From positions 1 through 20,979 of the IMG/VR virus record IMGVR_UViG_3300042691_002428: 20,979 bases of DNA; one strand, 5' to 3'. This document shows positions 10,985-18,968 of the stretch, one piece after another. Numbering within the stretch: position 1 is the stretch's first letter; every line of letters begins with the position of its first letter. Made by a program: the position numbers and the translations under genes. The notes under the pieces were generated by a model that was given only the letters and a program-made list of their open reading frames with translations, did not search any database and was not told where the DNA came from. Source of the stretch: a virus.

Positions 10985-12166
10985 ATGAGCAGCCTTAAAG
11001 CTCTCCTTTCCGCGCCAACAGACAATGCTCTTGGCGTCCCAACTTGGGACGATAAGGTTACATCATCTACATGGTTAAAGGGCGGCGCTATCTTCTCTCA
11101 AAGCACATACAGTTCTTTGTATTCAAAATACAGTTTGCTTGGCAAAACAACTGTAACAGACTGGAGGTCTGGAATTTGCGCCGTGAACTCAAATGATTTT
11201 CTCGGTTTTGCATCTTCCAGCTCTCTTGCATTAATGGTTGGTTCGGGAAGCGGGGTAAGAACGTCTGAAGACGGAATTGTATGGACGACAAGAAGCTCTT
11301 CTGCTGTCTCACAGAATTTAAGAGGCTGCACATATGGTAATGGATTATTTGTATCTGTCGGAAGCTCAGGGGTCATTAACACGTCCACAGATGCGATCAC
11401 ATGGACAAGACGAAGTGTCCTGACAAGTGCCACAATTAATTCTGTAACGTATGGCAGCAGCGTATATGTGCTTGCTGGTGATGTGGAAACCGTCGCCACT
11501 TCTACGGATGCTGTAACGTGGACGGTTAGAAGCACGCCGGGTGGCTCAAACTGGAATTTTAAGTCTATTGTGTATGCCGGTGGCATTTTCGTGATTGTGG
11601 GCAACTCAGGCTCTACAGGAAACGTCAGCATTTTAACTTCTGCTGATGGTATTACATGGACGCTAAGAAGCCCAAGCGCCACGAACAACCAATTAACCGC
11701 AGTGACCTACGGAAATGGCCTTTATGTAGCTGTCGGGAATGCAAACACCATCATGACATCCACCAATGCGATTACGTGGACCACGCGGAGCCAAGCGCCC
11801 GGAATGTCAAGCCAGAATTATGGCAGCGTTGCTTACGGGGATGGTGTATATTTGCTTGGTGGCATATCAGGAATTTCCACTTATGATACAGTGGCGTATT
11901 CTACAGATGCCATTACATGGTCAATTAGGTCAGTTCCGCCTCAATCTCCGAACATTGACCAACAATATAACGTATATGCGCTTCATTATTTTAAGGGTAA
12001 ATTTTTATACGGAGGATTAGGCGTTGATGGTGGGGCTAAGGTTAACGCCGGCACTTTTGGATATTCTAACCTGTTTAATTATGACCCAAACACGGAGTTC
12101 CAAACTCCATCAACCAGCTATATAGTCACGAACTCTCCGTCAAACATTTACGTTAAGGGGGTGTAA
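10985..12166 (+). CDS. split tail-collar/seven-repeat propeller protein C
   Basis: A 393-residue third paralogue. MSSLKALLSAP is followed by STWLKGGAIFSQSTYSSLYS (about 27-46), a more diverged collar first half in which the usual 'DGS' is replaced by GGA. Seven repeats follow, with blade ends TSEDGIVW, TSTDAITW, TSTDAVTW, TSADGITW, TSTNAITW and YSTDAITW and a last degenerate blade. The closing NTEFQTPSTSY ... NIYVKGV is the collar second half. It begins one base after the previous stop and its own stop abuts the next ATG (TAAATG). Blades 4, 6 and 7 carry extra loop residues, so this copy has the most elaborated surface. Probably a virion adhesin. Confidence 0.7.
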   Translation: MSSLKALLSAPTDNALGVPTWDDKVTSSTWLKGGAIFSQSTYSSLYSKYSLLGKTTVTDWRSGICAVNSNDFLGFASSSSLALMVGSGSGVRTSEDGIVWTTRSSSAVSQNLRGCTYGNGLFVSVGSSGVINTSTDAITWTRRSVLTSATINSVTYGSSVYVLAGDVETVATSTDAVTWTVRSTPGGSNWNFKSIVYAGGIFVIVGNSGSTGNVSILTSADGITWTLRSPSATNNQLTAVTYGNGLYVAVGNANTIMTSTNAITWTTRSQAPGMSSQNYGSVAYGDGVYLLGGISGISTYDTVAYSTDAITWSIRSVPPQSPNIDQQYNVYALHYFKGKFLYGGLGVDGGAKVNAGTFGYSNLFNYDPNTEFQTPSTSYIVTNSPSNIYVKGV

Positions 12167-12871
12167 ATGGAGACGCATATCATGATCGCCACGCCTGCGC
12201 AGGGTGGCAATGTCAATCTTCCGTATGCTTTGTCTTTGGCAAACACGTTTGTCTTCTGCCAGAACAACGGAATTAAGATTACACCGCACATCATGGAGAC
12301 GGGCTCTCTTTTGGTGGCGGAACGCAACAGGATCGTGCAGGCGTTTTGGGAGTCAGATTGCACGCATCTTCTGTGCATTGACGCCGATCTTGGCTGGCCT
12401 CCAGAAGCCATCGCCGCCATGCTGGCATCTGGCAAGGAGTTTGTGGCCGGGATTTACCCCGCCAGAGGGGAGAAGAATTGCTTTATCTTCCGTCCAGATT
12501 ATTTGCCGAATGGGGCGATCAAGACAGACCAGCACCTTCTCAAAATGAAATACATCCCTGCCGGCTTCATGCTGATCGCCCGCAGCGTCATCGCCAAGAT
12601 GCGCGACAAGCACCCTCAGCTTTACTATGAGCCGAAGGACCCGCGCAACAACCCAGAGCCGGGGTTCGCCTTCTTCAACACAGAAATTTATGAGGGCGAG
12701 TTCTGGGGTGAGGATTTCACCTTTTGTCGGTACGCTGGCGAGGCGGGCGTTGAGATTTGGGTGGACCCGCTAATTCAGTTCAACCACGCCGGCACCATCG
12801 GCATGCTGATGGAATGCCTTACGACCGATCCTGAGAAAGCCGCCAAGCCCACATTGTCACAGGTGGCCTGA
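12167..12871 (+). CDS. GT-A type glycosyltransferase
   Basis: A 234-residue protein with a GT-A pattern. An N-terminal strand (IMIATPAQG) comes first, then TGSLLVAERNRIVQAFW (45-61). THLLCIDADLGWPPEAI (66-82) contains the D72-A-D74 motif expected to bind a metal and the sugar nucleotide. A ~100-residue acceptor region follows, with WGEDFTFCRYAGEAGVEIWVDP near the end, resembling the 'EDxxFCxRa...G..iw.dp' closing motif of family-2-like enzymes. It would transfer a sugar from a nucleotide donor in the cytoplasm; no membrane segment is present. It abuts propeller gene C and overlaps the next glycosyltransferase by one base. The acceptor is unknown: phage fibre, other virion protein or host glycan are all possible. 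Confidence 0.75.
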   Translation: METHIMIATPAQGGNVNLPYALSLANTFVFCQNNGIKITPHIMETGSLLVAERNRIVQAFWESDCTHLLCIDADLGWPPEAIAAMLASGKEFVAGIYPARGEKNCFIFRPDYLPNGAIKTDQHLLKMKYIPAGFMLIARSVIAKMRDKHPQLYYEPKDPRNNPEPGFAFFNTEIYEGEFWGEDFTFCRYAGEAGVEIWVDPLIQFNHAGTIGMLMECLTTDPEKAAKPTLSQVA

Positions 12872-13833
12872 TGGGTATCGTCTATGACGAACAGAACCTG
12901 ACCGCCAATGGCGGAACAGAGTTGATGATGCGTGGGCTTGAGAGCCGTCTGGACCCTAAATTTTTTGATGGACTTGTCCTGTCGCGCAACCTTGCCAAAC
13001 TGGAGGAAGCGTCCAAGGGCGTGAAAAGGGTGTTCTGGGCGCATGAAGTGCCCGCAACGCCGCAATCTGACATGGTGGAGTATCAGCACCTCGCCAACAA
13101 ACGCTGGCAGGGGTTTGATGCAATGGTGTGCGTATCCAACTGGCAAATGTTGGAATATGCCCGGTCTTTTCAATTCCGTTGGCCTGATTGGCAACGCACA
13201 CGGGTCATGCTGAACGCGATTGACCCAATCCCTGCTCATGACAAGCCGCATGACAAGATCAGGCTCATCTATATGTCGAGCCCGCAGCGTGGCCTGAAAA
13301 TCCTCTACGACGTGTTTCAGCGCCTCTGTCAGAAGCACGACGACATTGAGCTTGAGGTTTTCTCCTCTTTTAAGCTCTACCAAAACCCGCTGGAGACAGA
13401 TCAGACCTATCACGATCTGTTCGCCCGCATGCAGGACGACCCGCGCGTCATCTATCGCGGCCTTGGCACCAATCAGGATGTGCGTGAGGCGATCACCCGC
13501 GCGCATATCTTCGCCTATCCGTGCATATGGGGCGAGACAAGTTGCCTATCCTTGATTGAGGCGATGAGCGGCGGTCTGTTGTGCGTGCATCCCAACAATG
13601 CGGCGCTATTTGAGACGGCCTGCGGGATCACCAATATGTACCACTACCCGCCAGAAGGCCACGCTGATGTGTTTTACACAGAGCTTGACCGTGCTATAAA
13701 TCAATGGAAGACGGGCGACGTTGAGCATCTTTCGGCGCAGAAGGCTCACGCTGATCGCGTCTATTCTTGGAAGCATCGCGTACCCCAATGGGAGCGGTTG
13801 CTCACAGAGCTACGTGAAGGAATAACGCCATGA
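12871..13833 (+). CDS. GT4-family (GT-B) glycosyltransferase
   Basis: A 320-residue protein. The N-terminal domain has NGGTELMMRGL near the donor/acceptor cleft. The middle has VFWAHEVP and VCVSNWQ, typical of GT-B N-domains. The C-terminal half starts at IRLIYMSSPQRGLKIL and contains the 'GETSCLSLIEAMSGG' motif, the E-x7-E pattern of retaining GT4 enzymes. It is slightly short for the family (usually 350-400 residues), with a trimmed N-terminal domain. The start overlaps the upstream stop (TGATG) and the end overlaps the PP-loop gene by four bases (ATGA), so the three genes are translationally coupled. A cytoplasmic sugar-transfer role is well supported; donor and acceptor are not. Confidence 0.8.
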   Translation: MGIVYDEQNLTANGGTELMMRGLESRLDPKFFDGLVLSRNLAKLEEASKGVKRVFWAHEVPATPQSDMVEYQHLANKRWQGFDAMVCVSNWQMLEYARSFQFRWPDWQRTRVMLNAIDPIPAHDKPHDKIRLIYMSSPQRGLKILYDVFQRLCQKHDDIELEVFSSFKLYQNPLETDQTYHDLFARMQDDPRVIYRGLGTNQDVREAITRAHIFAYPCIWGETSCLSLIEAMSGGLLCVHPNNAALFETACGITNMYHYPPEGHADVFYTELDRAINQWKTGDVEHLSAQKAHADRVYSWKHRVPQWERLLTELREGITP

Positions 13834-14636
13834 AAGCCGCAGTTGCATTTTCCGGCGGTCTTGATTCAACTTATGCAATCTGGAAAATTTTGACGACGAC
13901 GCAAGACTCCGTTACGGCGGTCATCTTTGATTTAGATGGGCTGTTGCCGGAGGATTATGAGACGTATGACATTCGCATTTTTTTGAGGAACGCTAAACTT
14001 GAGTCCTCTTTGGCGAAGGTGCAGCCAATTTTAGACTGGTTTGCCGCTAATCTGCGCCCTGTGAACCTCGCGGTCGTGCCGATCACGCCAGATAAGCTCA
14101 TCCACGAGCATCCTAATACGCCTGAAACCTATTTTACAGACTGGGGGGTTGGGTTGGTGAACGCGGGAGATTTGGACCGCATCATCATTACGCACGAAAA
14201 AGAAAATGACGGGAACGCCAATCGGGGGCGGTTTGGCAAGGAAGGACCCGGTTCATGGCTTGCCTATGACCGTTTTATGCTAAACGCCACGCGCGGCTCC
14301 TTAGAGTTCCCGCTGCTTGATTCTGATTACCACCATGGCGTGGCTATGGCGGAAATTCCACATGACTTAATGGCTCTTGTGTCATCTTGTAATTCGGGCA
14401 GAGAAAACTGCACTTGCTTTAAGTGCAGCAAAATGAAGTTTTTTGAACGCGAGCTTCAGGCCGGCAAAACAACGTCTGAAATCTCTAACTACATCATGTC
14501 AAAATCTCTTCAGCCCAATGGAAGATGGCTGACCATGAAAACATGGTTGGGAGAAGAAGACATTGGTTACATCCCAAGCATGATTTTTGAAGAGAAGGAT
14601 ATGCCAACGTGGCCTTCATCCGTCTTCAAATCCTAA
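13830..14636 (+). CDS. QueC-like PP-loop ATPase with zinc-type Cys cluster
   Basis: A 268-residue protein opening with VAFSGGLDSTYAIW, a textbook PP-loop (SGGLDS, residues 8-13) that binds ATP and activates a substrate by adenylation. Residues 187-199 hold C187, C194, C196 and C199, similar to the C-terminal zinc site of QueC (7-cyano-7-deazaguanine synthase), though the spacing differs from the usual C-x8-C-x2-C-x2-C. Between these lies LVNAGDLDRIIITHEKENDG, in the substrate region. QueC makes preQ0 for tRNA queuosine, or for 7-deazaguanine DNA modification in some phages. No FolE, QueD, QueE or DpdA partner is in this window. An amide-forming enzyme acting on a sugar is another possibility. 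It overlaps both neighbours, so it belongs to the glycosyltransferase operon. Confidence 0.6.
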   Translation: MKAAVAFSGGLDSTYAIWKILTTTQDSVTAVIFDLDGLLPEDYETYDIRIFLRNAKLESSLAKVQPILDWFAANLRPVNLAVVPITPDKLIHEHPNTPETYFTDWGVGLVNAGDLDRIIITHEKENDGNANRGRFGKEGPGSWLAYDRFMLNATRGSLEFPLLDSDYHHGVAMAEIPHDLMALVSSCNSGRENCTCFKCSKMKFFERELQAGKTTSEISNYIMSKSLQPNGRWLTMKTWLGEEDIGYIPSMIFEEKDMPTWPSSVFKS

Positions 14637-15544
14637 CTTTTTTGCTCTTTATCGGGTCGGCGTCGGCGCTGGCTGACGTGAAGATCGTGGTCGGCTCCAA
14701 CGTGGACGGTCACTATCTGAACGCGCGCATCGTCGCCCGGCATTTTGGCGGGGTCGTCCATGTGGTCCCCGGTGCGGCGGGACTGAACGCCGCCAATTAC
14801 CTCGCCACGGTGTCCGCGCGTGACGGGTCAGAGATCGGCACGTTCACGTCGCGGGTGTTCCTGTCGGCGCTGTTTGATGACCCCGCCGCCCGCTATGATC
14901 TCGCCACCATGCACTGGCTTGGCTCTTTTGTGGACGGGCGCAAAAACCCTAATATAGTCTGGGTTAAGCCCAATCAGGAGCTAATTGGCGGTTCGGACGG
15001 CAGTGTGTCTGTGAGCCCCTTTAAGGTGCTTAACAGGGTATTGCGAAGCCAAATACGCGAAATAACGGGCTATTCTGACGTAAATACGATCCGGTTGGCT
15101 TTTGAGCGCAATGAGATCACCGCCGTCGTGTTCAATCTGGTTGGCGTGAAAACCGTCTCGCCGCACTGGCTGGGCTCGTCGGATGTGAAGCCTTACCTTC
15201 AGTATAACTTTGGCACCGTGCGCCACCCTGAATTTCCCGATGTACCTACGGCCATGGAGCAGATAGCCGATCCGCAGGACCGGGACTTGTTCGCCTTGTT
15301 TGAGATGCAGGGCGTTTTGGTGCGCCCCTATGCGCTGCCGCCGGGCGTGCCATCTGCCATGGTTGTCAAATGGCGTGACACGTTTGCCAAGCTCATGACA
15401 AATGAAGAATACATTAGAGACGCTCAAAAGATTGGTCTTGAGCTAACGCCTGTGTCAGCGCATGAGGCTCAGGAGATTGCGACACAGATAGCCCGTGCGG
15501 ATGTAAGTTTAAAGACAAGTCTGCGATCTCTGGCGTCACGCTAG
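14609..15544 (+). CDS. TctC/Bug-type periplasmic solute-binding protein
   Basis: A 311-residue protein with a signal peptide: Arg5, a hydrophobic core (about 6-16) and an Ala-x-Ala type cleavage site after A22. The mature part reads as a tripartite tricarboxylate transporter receptor (TctC/Bug family). It has VVPGAAGLNAANYLATVSARDGSEIGTF in place of the family's 'pGAgGl.aanylar..pdGttig', then LATMHWLGSF, FPDVPTAME and a C-terminal KWRDTFAKLM helix. Length is normal for the family and I see no frameshift. These proteins bind small carboxylates in the periplasm. No transporter membrane subunits are present. The GTG start overlaps the PP-loop gene by 28 bases. Finding it between phage glycosyltransferases and a tailspike is unusual; it may be an auxiliary host-derived gene. 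Confidence 0.75.
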   Translation: MAFIRLQILTFLLFIGSASALADVKIVVGSNVDGHYLNARIVARHFGGVVHVVPGAAGLNAANYLATVSARDGSEIGTFTSRVFLSALFDDPAARYDLATMHWLGSFVDGRKNPNIVWVKPNQELIGGSDGSVSVSPFKVLNRVLRSQIREITGYSDVNTIRLAFERNEITAVVFNLVGVKTVSPHWLGSSDVKPYLQYNFGTVRHPEFPDVPTAMEQIADPQDRDLFALFEMQGVLVRPYALPPGVPSAMVVKWRDTFAKLMTNEEYIRDAQKIGLELTPVSAHEAQEIATQIARADVSLKTSLRSLASR

Positions 15545-15585
15545 TTGGGCGAGTAGAATAGCTCTCTGTCACGACGGGGATTTTC

Positions 15586-17103
15586 ATGGCGAATGATAAG
15601 GCGAGCATATTTAACGGCCTCATTCGGCTGGGCCGCTCCCCCTCCAACGGCGAAGTTCTGATCGGCAACGGATCGGACTTCCAGCTTGCGCCCCTGACCG
15701 GGGGCAGCAACATCACAATCACCAACAGCGCCGGCCAGATTGAGATTTCGGCGTCTGGAGGTGGTCCAATCGGGCCGACTGGTCCTACTGGCGCTGCTGG
15801 TCCGGCTGGTGGTCCTGCTGGGCCGACGGGGCCAACCGGGGCAACTGGGGCTTCCTCTTCCGTGGCGGGGCCAACAGGTCCTACGGGTCCGTCCTCCACG
15901 GCTCTTGGCCCGACAGGTCCAACTGGCCCGTCTGGCCCCTTGGGTCCGACCGGGCCTACGGGTTCCTTCAACGCATTTGGGTATGTCAGCGTCCTCGACT
16001 TTGGCGCGGACCCGACTGGGGCTATTGATTCAAGCGCAGCGTTCCAAAGCGCAATTAACTCTCTTGCGCCCTTGGGTGGCACGGTGGTTGTGCCGCCGGG
16101 CAATTATCTCATCACCAGCAGCGTGTATGTCGGAATCCGCAGCACGTCTCCTATTGGTCCGACAACGCCCTTGGTCGCCAACGTCTATTTGGTTGGCCCG
16201 ACGCCGGCGGCGGTGCAGTCTTTGGAGACTTCTCAGTATTTCCTCTATGCTAACATAACGCTCAGTTCTTCAGCGAGTTTTGTCCTTGGTGGCATGTCGG
16301 GCGTGGACGGGCTGCGTATCTTCCGTCAGGGCCTGACGTTCACCAGAACCGCGCCAGCGTCTTACGCCGGGACGGCTGTTTATGGGGCCGGAGGCCAAGA
16401 GGTCAGTGTTAAGAACTGTTTTATCCTTGGCTTTTCTCAGGCTGTTCACCTTCTTAATTGCCCCGGCTCGACGGTGGATAGTGTCTACTTTGACTGCACA
16501 AATGGCATTCTGGTGGACTATTCCTTGGATGTTACGCGCGTCATGAACTGCCACGGATTCCCGTGGGTGACAGATGGCGTGAAGCTCACCGCCGCCGACA
16601 ACAACCGATCTGGCTACGCTTACCGTTTCCTTACCCACAATGACTGGACTGAGGTTATCAACTGCTTCTCGTATGGCTATTTCCGGGGCTTTTTCGTGGA
16701 CACCTATGCCACGATTCAGTTTGTGGCGTGCGGTTCAGACAACACCCAGCAGCATCCCTCGTCTGCCGGCTTTGTAGTTGGCAATCTGAGCGCAAACGGG
16801 TCAGTGCATTTGATCGGATGCCTTTCAGCCGCCACGCAGAATAACTTCTACATGGATGCAAATGTTGGTGTAGTCCTTATGGACAACTGTGAAAGCTGGG
16901 GCGCACAAAACGGTTCGGGAGTTGGCAACGGATTTGTCAACGCAAGTGGGGTAACTTTTATTAACAACACCTACATCCATGATAATGTGGTTGGGTATCA
17001 AGTGACTGGCGGCACCGTATATGGATCGGGTGTCGCGTTGCGTGGGAACGGTACGACAGGTTCAGGTTTCATCAACGCTATGCCCACGACGGTTAGCGTT
17101 TAA
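15586..17103 (+). CDS. collagen-stalked tailspike with pectate-lyase-like beta-helix
   Basis: A 505-residue protein. The N-terminal ~60 residues look like a virion-attachment segment (NGEVLIGNGSDFQLAPL). A collagen-like stalk follows at 63-126 with Gly-Pro-Thr triplets. From about 132, YVSVLDFGADPTGAIDSSAAF and GGTVVVPPGNYLI are the hallmark start of Pectate_lyase_3-type right-handed beta-helices. The rest has the repetitive short-strand pattern with Asn/Cys ladders (VKNCFIL, VINCFSYGY, VHLIGCLS, VLMDNCES) up to a Gly-rich end. Such spikes bind or cleave surface polysaccharide; catalytic residues cannot be set from sequence alone. It has a GGGG ribosome site. It shares collagen cassettes with the 6759-8765 fibre and lies between the solute-binding protein gene and the MT-GT fusion. 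Confidence 0.8.
   Translation: MANDKASIFNGLIRLGRSPSNGEVLIGNGSDFQLAPLTGGSNITITNSAGQIEISASGGGPIGPTGPTGAAGPAGGPAGPTGPTGATGASSSVAGPTGPTGPSSTALGPTGPTGPSGPLGPTGPTGSFNAFGYVSVLDFGADPTGAIDSSAAFQSAINSLAPLGGTVVVPPGNYLITSSVYVGIRSTSPIGPTTPLVANVYLVGPTPAAVQSLETSQYFLYANITLSSSASFVLGGMSGVDGLRIFRQGLTFTRTAPASYAGTAVYGAGGQEVSVKNCFILGFSQAVHLLNCPGSTVDSVYFDCTNGILVDYSLDVTRVMNCHGFPWVTDGVKLTAADNNRSGYAYRFLTHNDWTEVINCFSYGYFRGFFVDTYATIQFVACGSDNTQQHPSSAGFVVGNLSANGSVHLIGCLSAATQNNFYMDANVGVVLMDNCESWGAQNGSGVGNGFVNASGVTFINNTYIHDNVVGYQVTGGTVYGSGVALRGNGTTGSGFINAMPTTVSV
15772..15963 (+). repeat. collagen-like stalk of the tailspike
   Basis: Gly-X-Y triplets, mainly Gly-Pro-Thr, with interruptions SSSVAG and SSTALG that resemble the AASTVAG breaks in the other fibre gene. 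Confidence 0.75.
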
Positions 17104-17125
17104 GTTAGGCATAGAGGGGGCTCAC

Positions 17126-18718
17126 ATGCCGTTTAGTTCGCAGTCTGGCAAGGCCAGCATCAAATGGGTTATGTCTAAAATCCCTGTTCCCAAGACAGCG
17201 CTGGACATCGGCGTTGGCGAGGGTGGCTATGCTAAGATGTTTCCAAATCTGCAATGGACAGGCGTTGAGATTTGGGAGCCATATGTAGAGAAATACGCTC
17301 TGAAGAAATTGTATCCTGATCTGCATGTGGCGGATGTCAGGACATGGGACACTGATAAGCGTTTTGACGTATGCTTTTTGGGTGACGTTCTTGAGCATAT
17401 GTCCGTTGAGGACGCTCAGGTATTGGTGCGCAAAGCCAAGCGTTGGGCCGCAACTGTTATTGTCAGCATCCCGATTGGCTCATATCCGCAGGGTGAATTT
17501 GACGGGAATCCTCACGAGGCTCATGTTACGGATAACTGGACTGACGAGGATGTCAAAAGAGCCTTTGGCAAGCCTACGTGGTCTTATATTGAAAAGGAGA
17601 TTGGGGTTTACGTATACTCCCCGTTTCCTGTAAAATTAACCTATTGCGTGTACGCCATCAGCAAGAATGAGGAACAGTTTGTTCGTCGGTTCTGCCAGTC
17701 CGCTCAAGACGCTGATCTTATCCTCATTGCTGACACTGGAAGTAGTGATGGAACCGCTGATCTCGCCCGAAACTGGGGCGCGATGGTCCACGACATTCAC
17801 ATATCTCCTTGGCGGTTTGATCTGGCTCGCAATGCCGCTCTTGCTCTTATTCCCCGGTCTATTGACATATGTATTTCACTTGACTTGGACGAAGTACTAG
17901 AGCCCGGCTGGAAACGTCGGATTGAAGAGGTATGGGTTCCCGGTAAGACCACTAACCTGTGGTACTACTTTGATTGGGGCCACAACATCCGCTTCCCCTA
18001 TCGGAAAATTCACAGTCGCCACGGCTACCACTGGCATCATCCGTGTCATGAAGATTTGCGGATTGATGGCCGCGTGGAGCATGTCACGGCGTGGTGCCCG
18101 CATCTTTTGGTCAGCCATCACCCGGACCCGACAAAGAGCCGGGGCCAATACATGGAGATGCTGGAGGTTGCGGTTAAAGAAGATGACAAGGACCCGCATC
18201 ACTACTTTTATTATGCGCGTGAGTTGACCTTTTACCGGCGCTGGGAAGATGCCAAAGTCGCGCTTCAGAAGTATCTGGATATGAACGCCCTGAGCGCCCA
18301 AAATGAGCGGTGCTATGCCATGCGCCTCATGGGCAAGTCCTACGCTGAAACAGGAGACGCCCGGACTGCTGAGAAGTGGTATTACATGGCTGCTGGCGAG
18401 GCTCCTAATACAAGAGAGCCTTGGTGCGAATTGGCTATGCTTATGTACCGTCAGCGGCGCTGGGAAGAGTGTTTTGCGGCGTCCATGCGGGCTTTGCGAA
18501 TCACCGACCGGCAGTTGGTTTATACGTGTGACCCTACCGTTTGGGGGTATTGGGCTCACGACCTCGCCAGCATATCGGCTTGGAACTTGGGGCTAAAAGA
18601 AATTGCTCTTCAACAGGCCAAAATTGCGGTTGAGCTTGAGCCTAATGACTTACGTTTACAGAAGAACTTAGAGTATATTCTGAACGCAATTCAAGCTCAG
18701 GGGGAGAAAGCGGCATGA
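17126..18718 (+). CDS. methyltransferase-glycosyltransferase-TPR fusion
   Basis: A 530-residue three-part protein. Residues ~1-165 form a class I SAM methyltransferase: ALDIGVGEGGYAKMF (25-39) is motif I, GVEIWEPY the acidic ribose-binding strand end, and FLGDVLEHMS (84-93) the motif IV region. Residues ~170-330 are a family-2-like glycosyltransferase: YCVYAISKNEEQFV, IADTGSSDGTADLA (201-214) and the D-x-D-like SLDLDEVLEPGW (251-262). Residues ~370-525 are helical, TPR-like repeats (YAETGDARTAEKWYYMA; IALQQAKIAVELEPND). The fusion suggests one enzyme that adds and methylates a sugar, with the TPR part holding the acceptor. I start at ATG 17126 behind GAGGGGG; the longer frame back to 17021 would overlap the spike gene and lacks a site. 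The acceptor is unknown. Confidence 0.75.
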   Translation: MPFSSQSGKASIKWVMSKIPVPKTALDIGVGEGGYAKMFPNLQWTGVEIWEPYVEKYALKKLYPDLHVADVRTWDTDKRFDVCFLGDVLEHMSVEDAQVLVRKAKRWAATVIVSIPIGSYPQGEFDGNPHEAHVTDNWTDEDVKRAFGKPTWSYIEKEIGVYVYSPFPVKLTYCVYAISKNEEQFVRRFCQSAQDADLILIADTGSSDGTADLARNWGAMVHDIHISPWRFDLARNAALALIPRSIDICISLDLDEVLEPGWKRRIEEVWVPGKTTNLWYYFDWGHNIRFPYRKIHSRHGYHWHHPCHEDLRIDGRVEHVTAWCPHLLVSHHPDPTKSRGQYMEMLEVAVKEDDKDPHHYFYYARELTFYRRWEDAKVALQKYLDMNALSAQNERCYAMRLMGKSYAETGDARTAEKWYYMAAGEAPNTREPWCELAMLMYRQRRWEECFAASMRALRITDRQLVYTCDPTVWGYWAHDLASISAWNLGLKEIALQQAKIAVELEPNDLRLQKNLEYILNAIQAQGEKAA

Positions 18719-18722
18719 CAAA

Positions 18723-18968
18723 GTGGACACCCAATCCCTCGTAAATTTGGCCTTTGGCATCATTCTTACAGGTCTTGGCTGGTTCGGGCGTCAGCTTTGG
18801 GACGCCGTTAAAGACTTGCGCAAAGATTTACACAAAATTGAGTCGGACCTTCCGCGCGTTTACGTCGCCAAGGAAGAGTTCCGGCATGACATTCAAGAAA
18901 TTAAACAAATCTGCAATGAGATATTCCGCAAAATAGACGACCTTCGCGACAGAAAGGCAGACAAATAA
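18723..18968 (+). CDS. small membrane protein, holin candidate
   Basis: An 81-residue protein with one N-terminal membrane segment (about 6-25: VNLAFGIILTGLGWFGRQLW) followed by a charged helix (KDLRKDLHKIESDLP) and a second helical stretch ending DLRDRKADK. A small size, one membrane span and a charged coiled-coil tail immediately before the other lysis genes fit a class III-like holin or a membrane helper. Holins open the inner membrane to release or activate the endolysin. The GTG start lies just after the previous stop (18716-18718), and its stop overlaps the next ATG (TAATG). There is no experimental-type signature, so the call rests on topology and place. Confidence 0.5.
   Translation: MDTQSLVNLAFGIILTGLGWFGRQLWDAVKDLRKDLHKIESDLPRVYVAKEEFRHDIQEIKQICNEIFRKIDDLRDRKADK

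Noticed and set aside
13830-14636. Complete 7-deazaguanine DNA-modification pathway
   Set aside because: Only one QueC-like gene is present. No FolE, QueD, QueE or DpdA homologue is visible, so the pathway cannot be claimed from this window.
17021-17125. Longer N terminus for the methyltransferase-glycosyltransferase gene
   Set aside because: It would overlap the tailspike gene, has no ribosome site and adds an Arg/Cys-rich stretch unlike a methyltransferase start. ATG 17126 has a GAGGGGG site.
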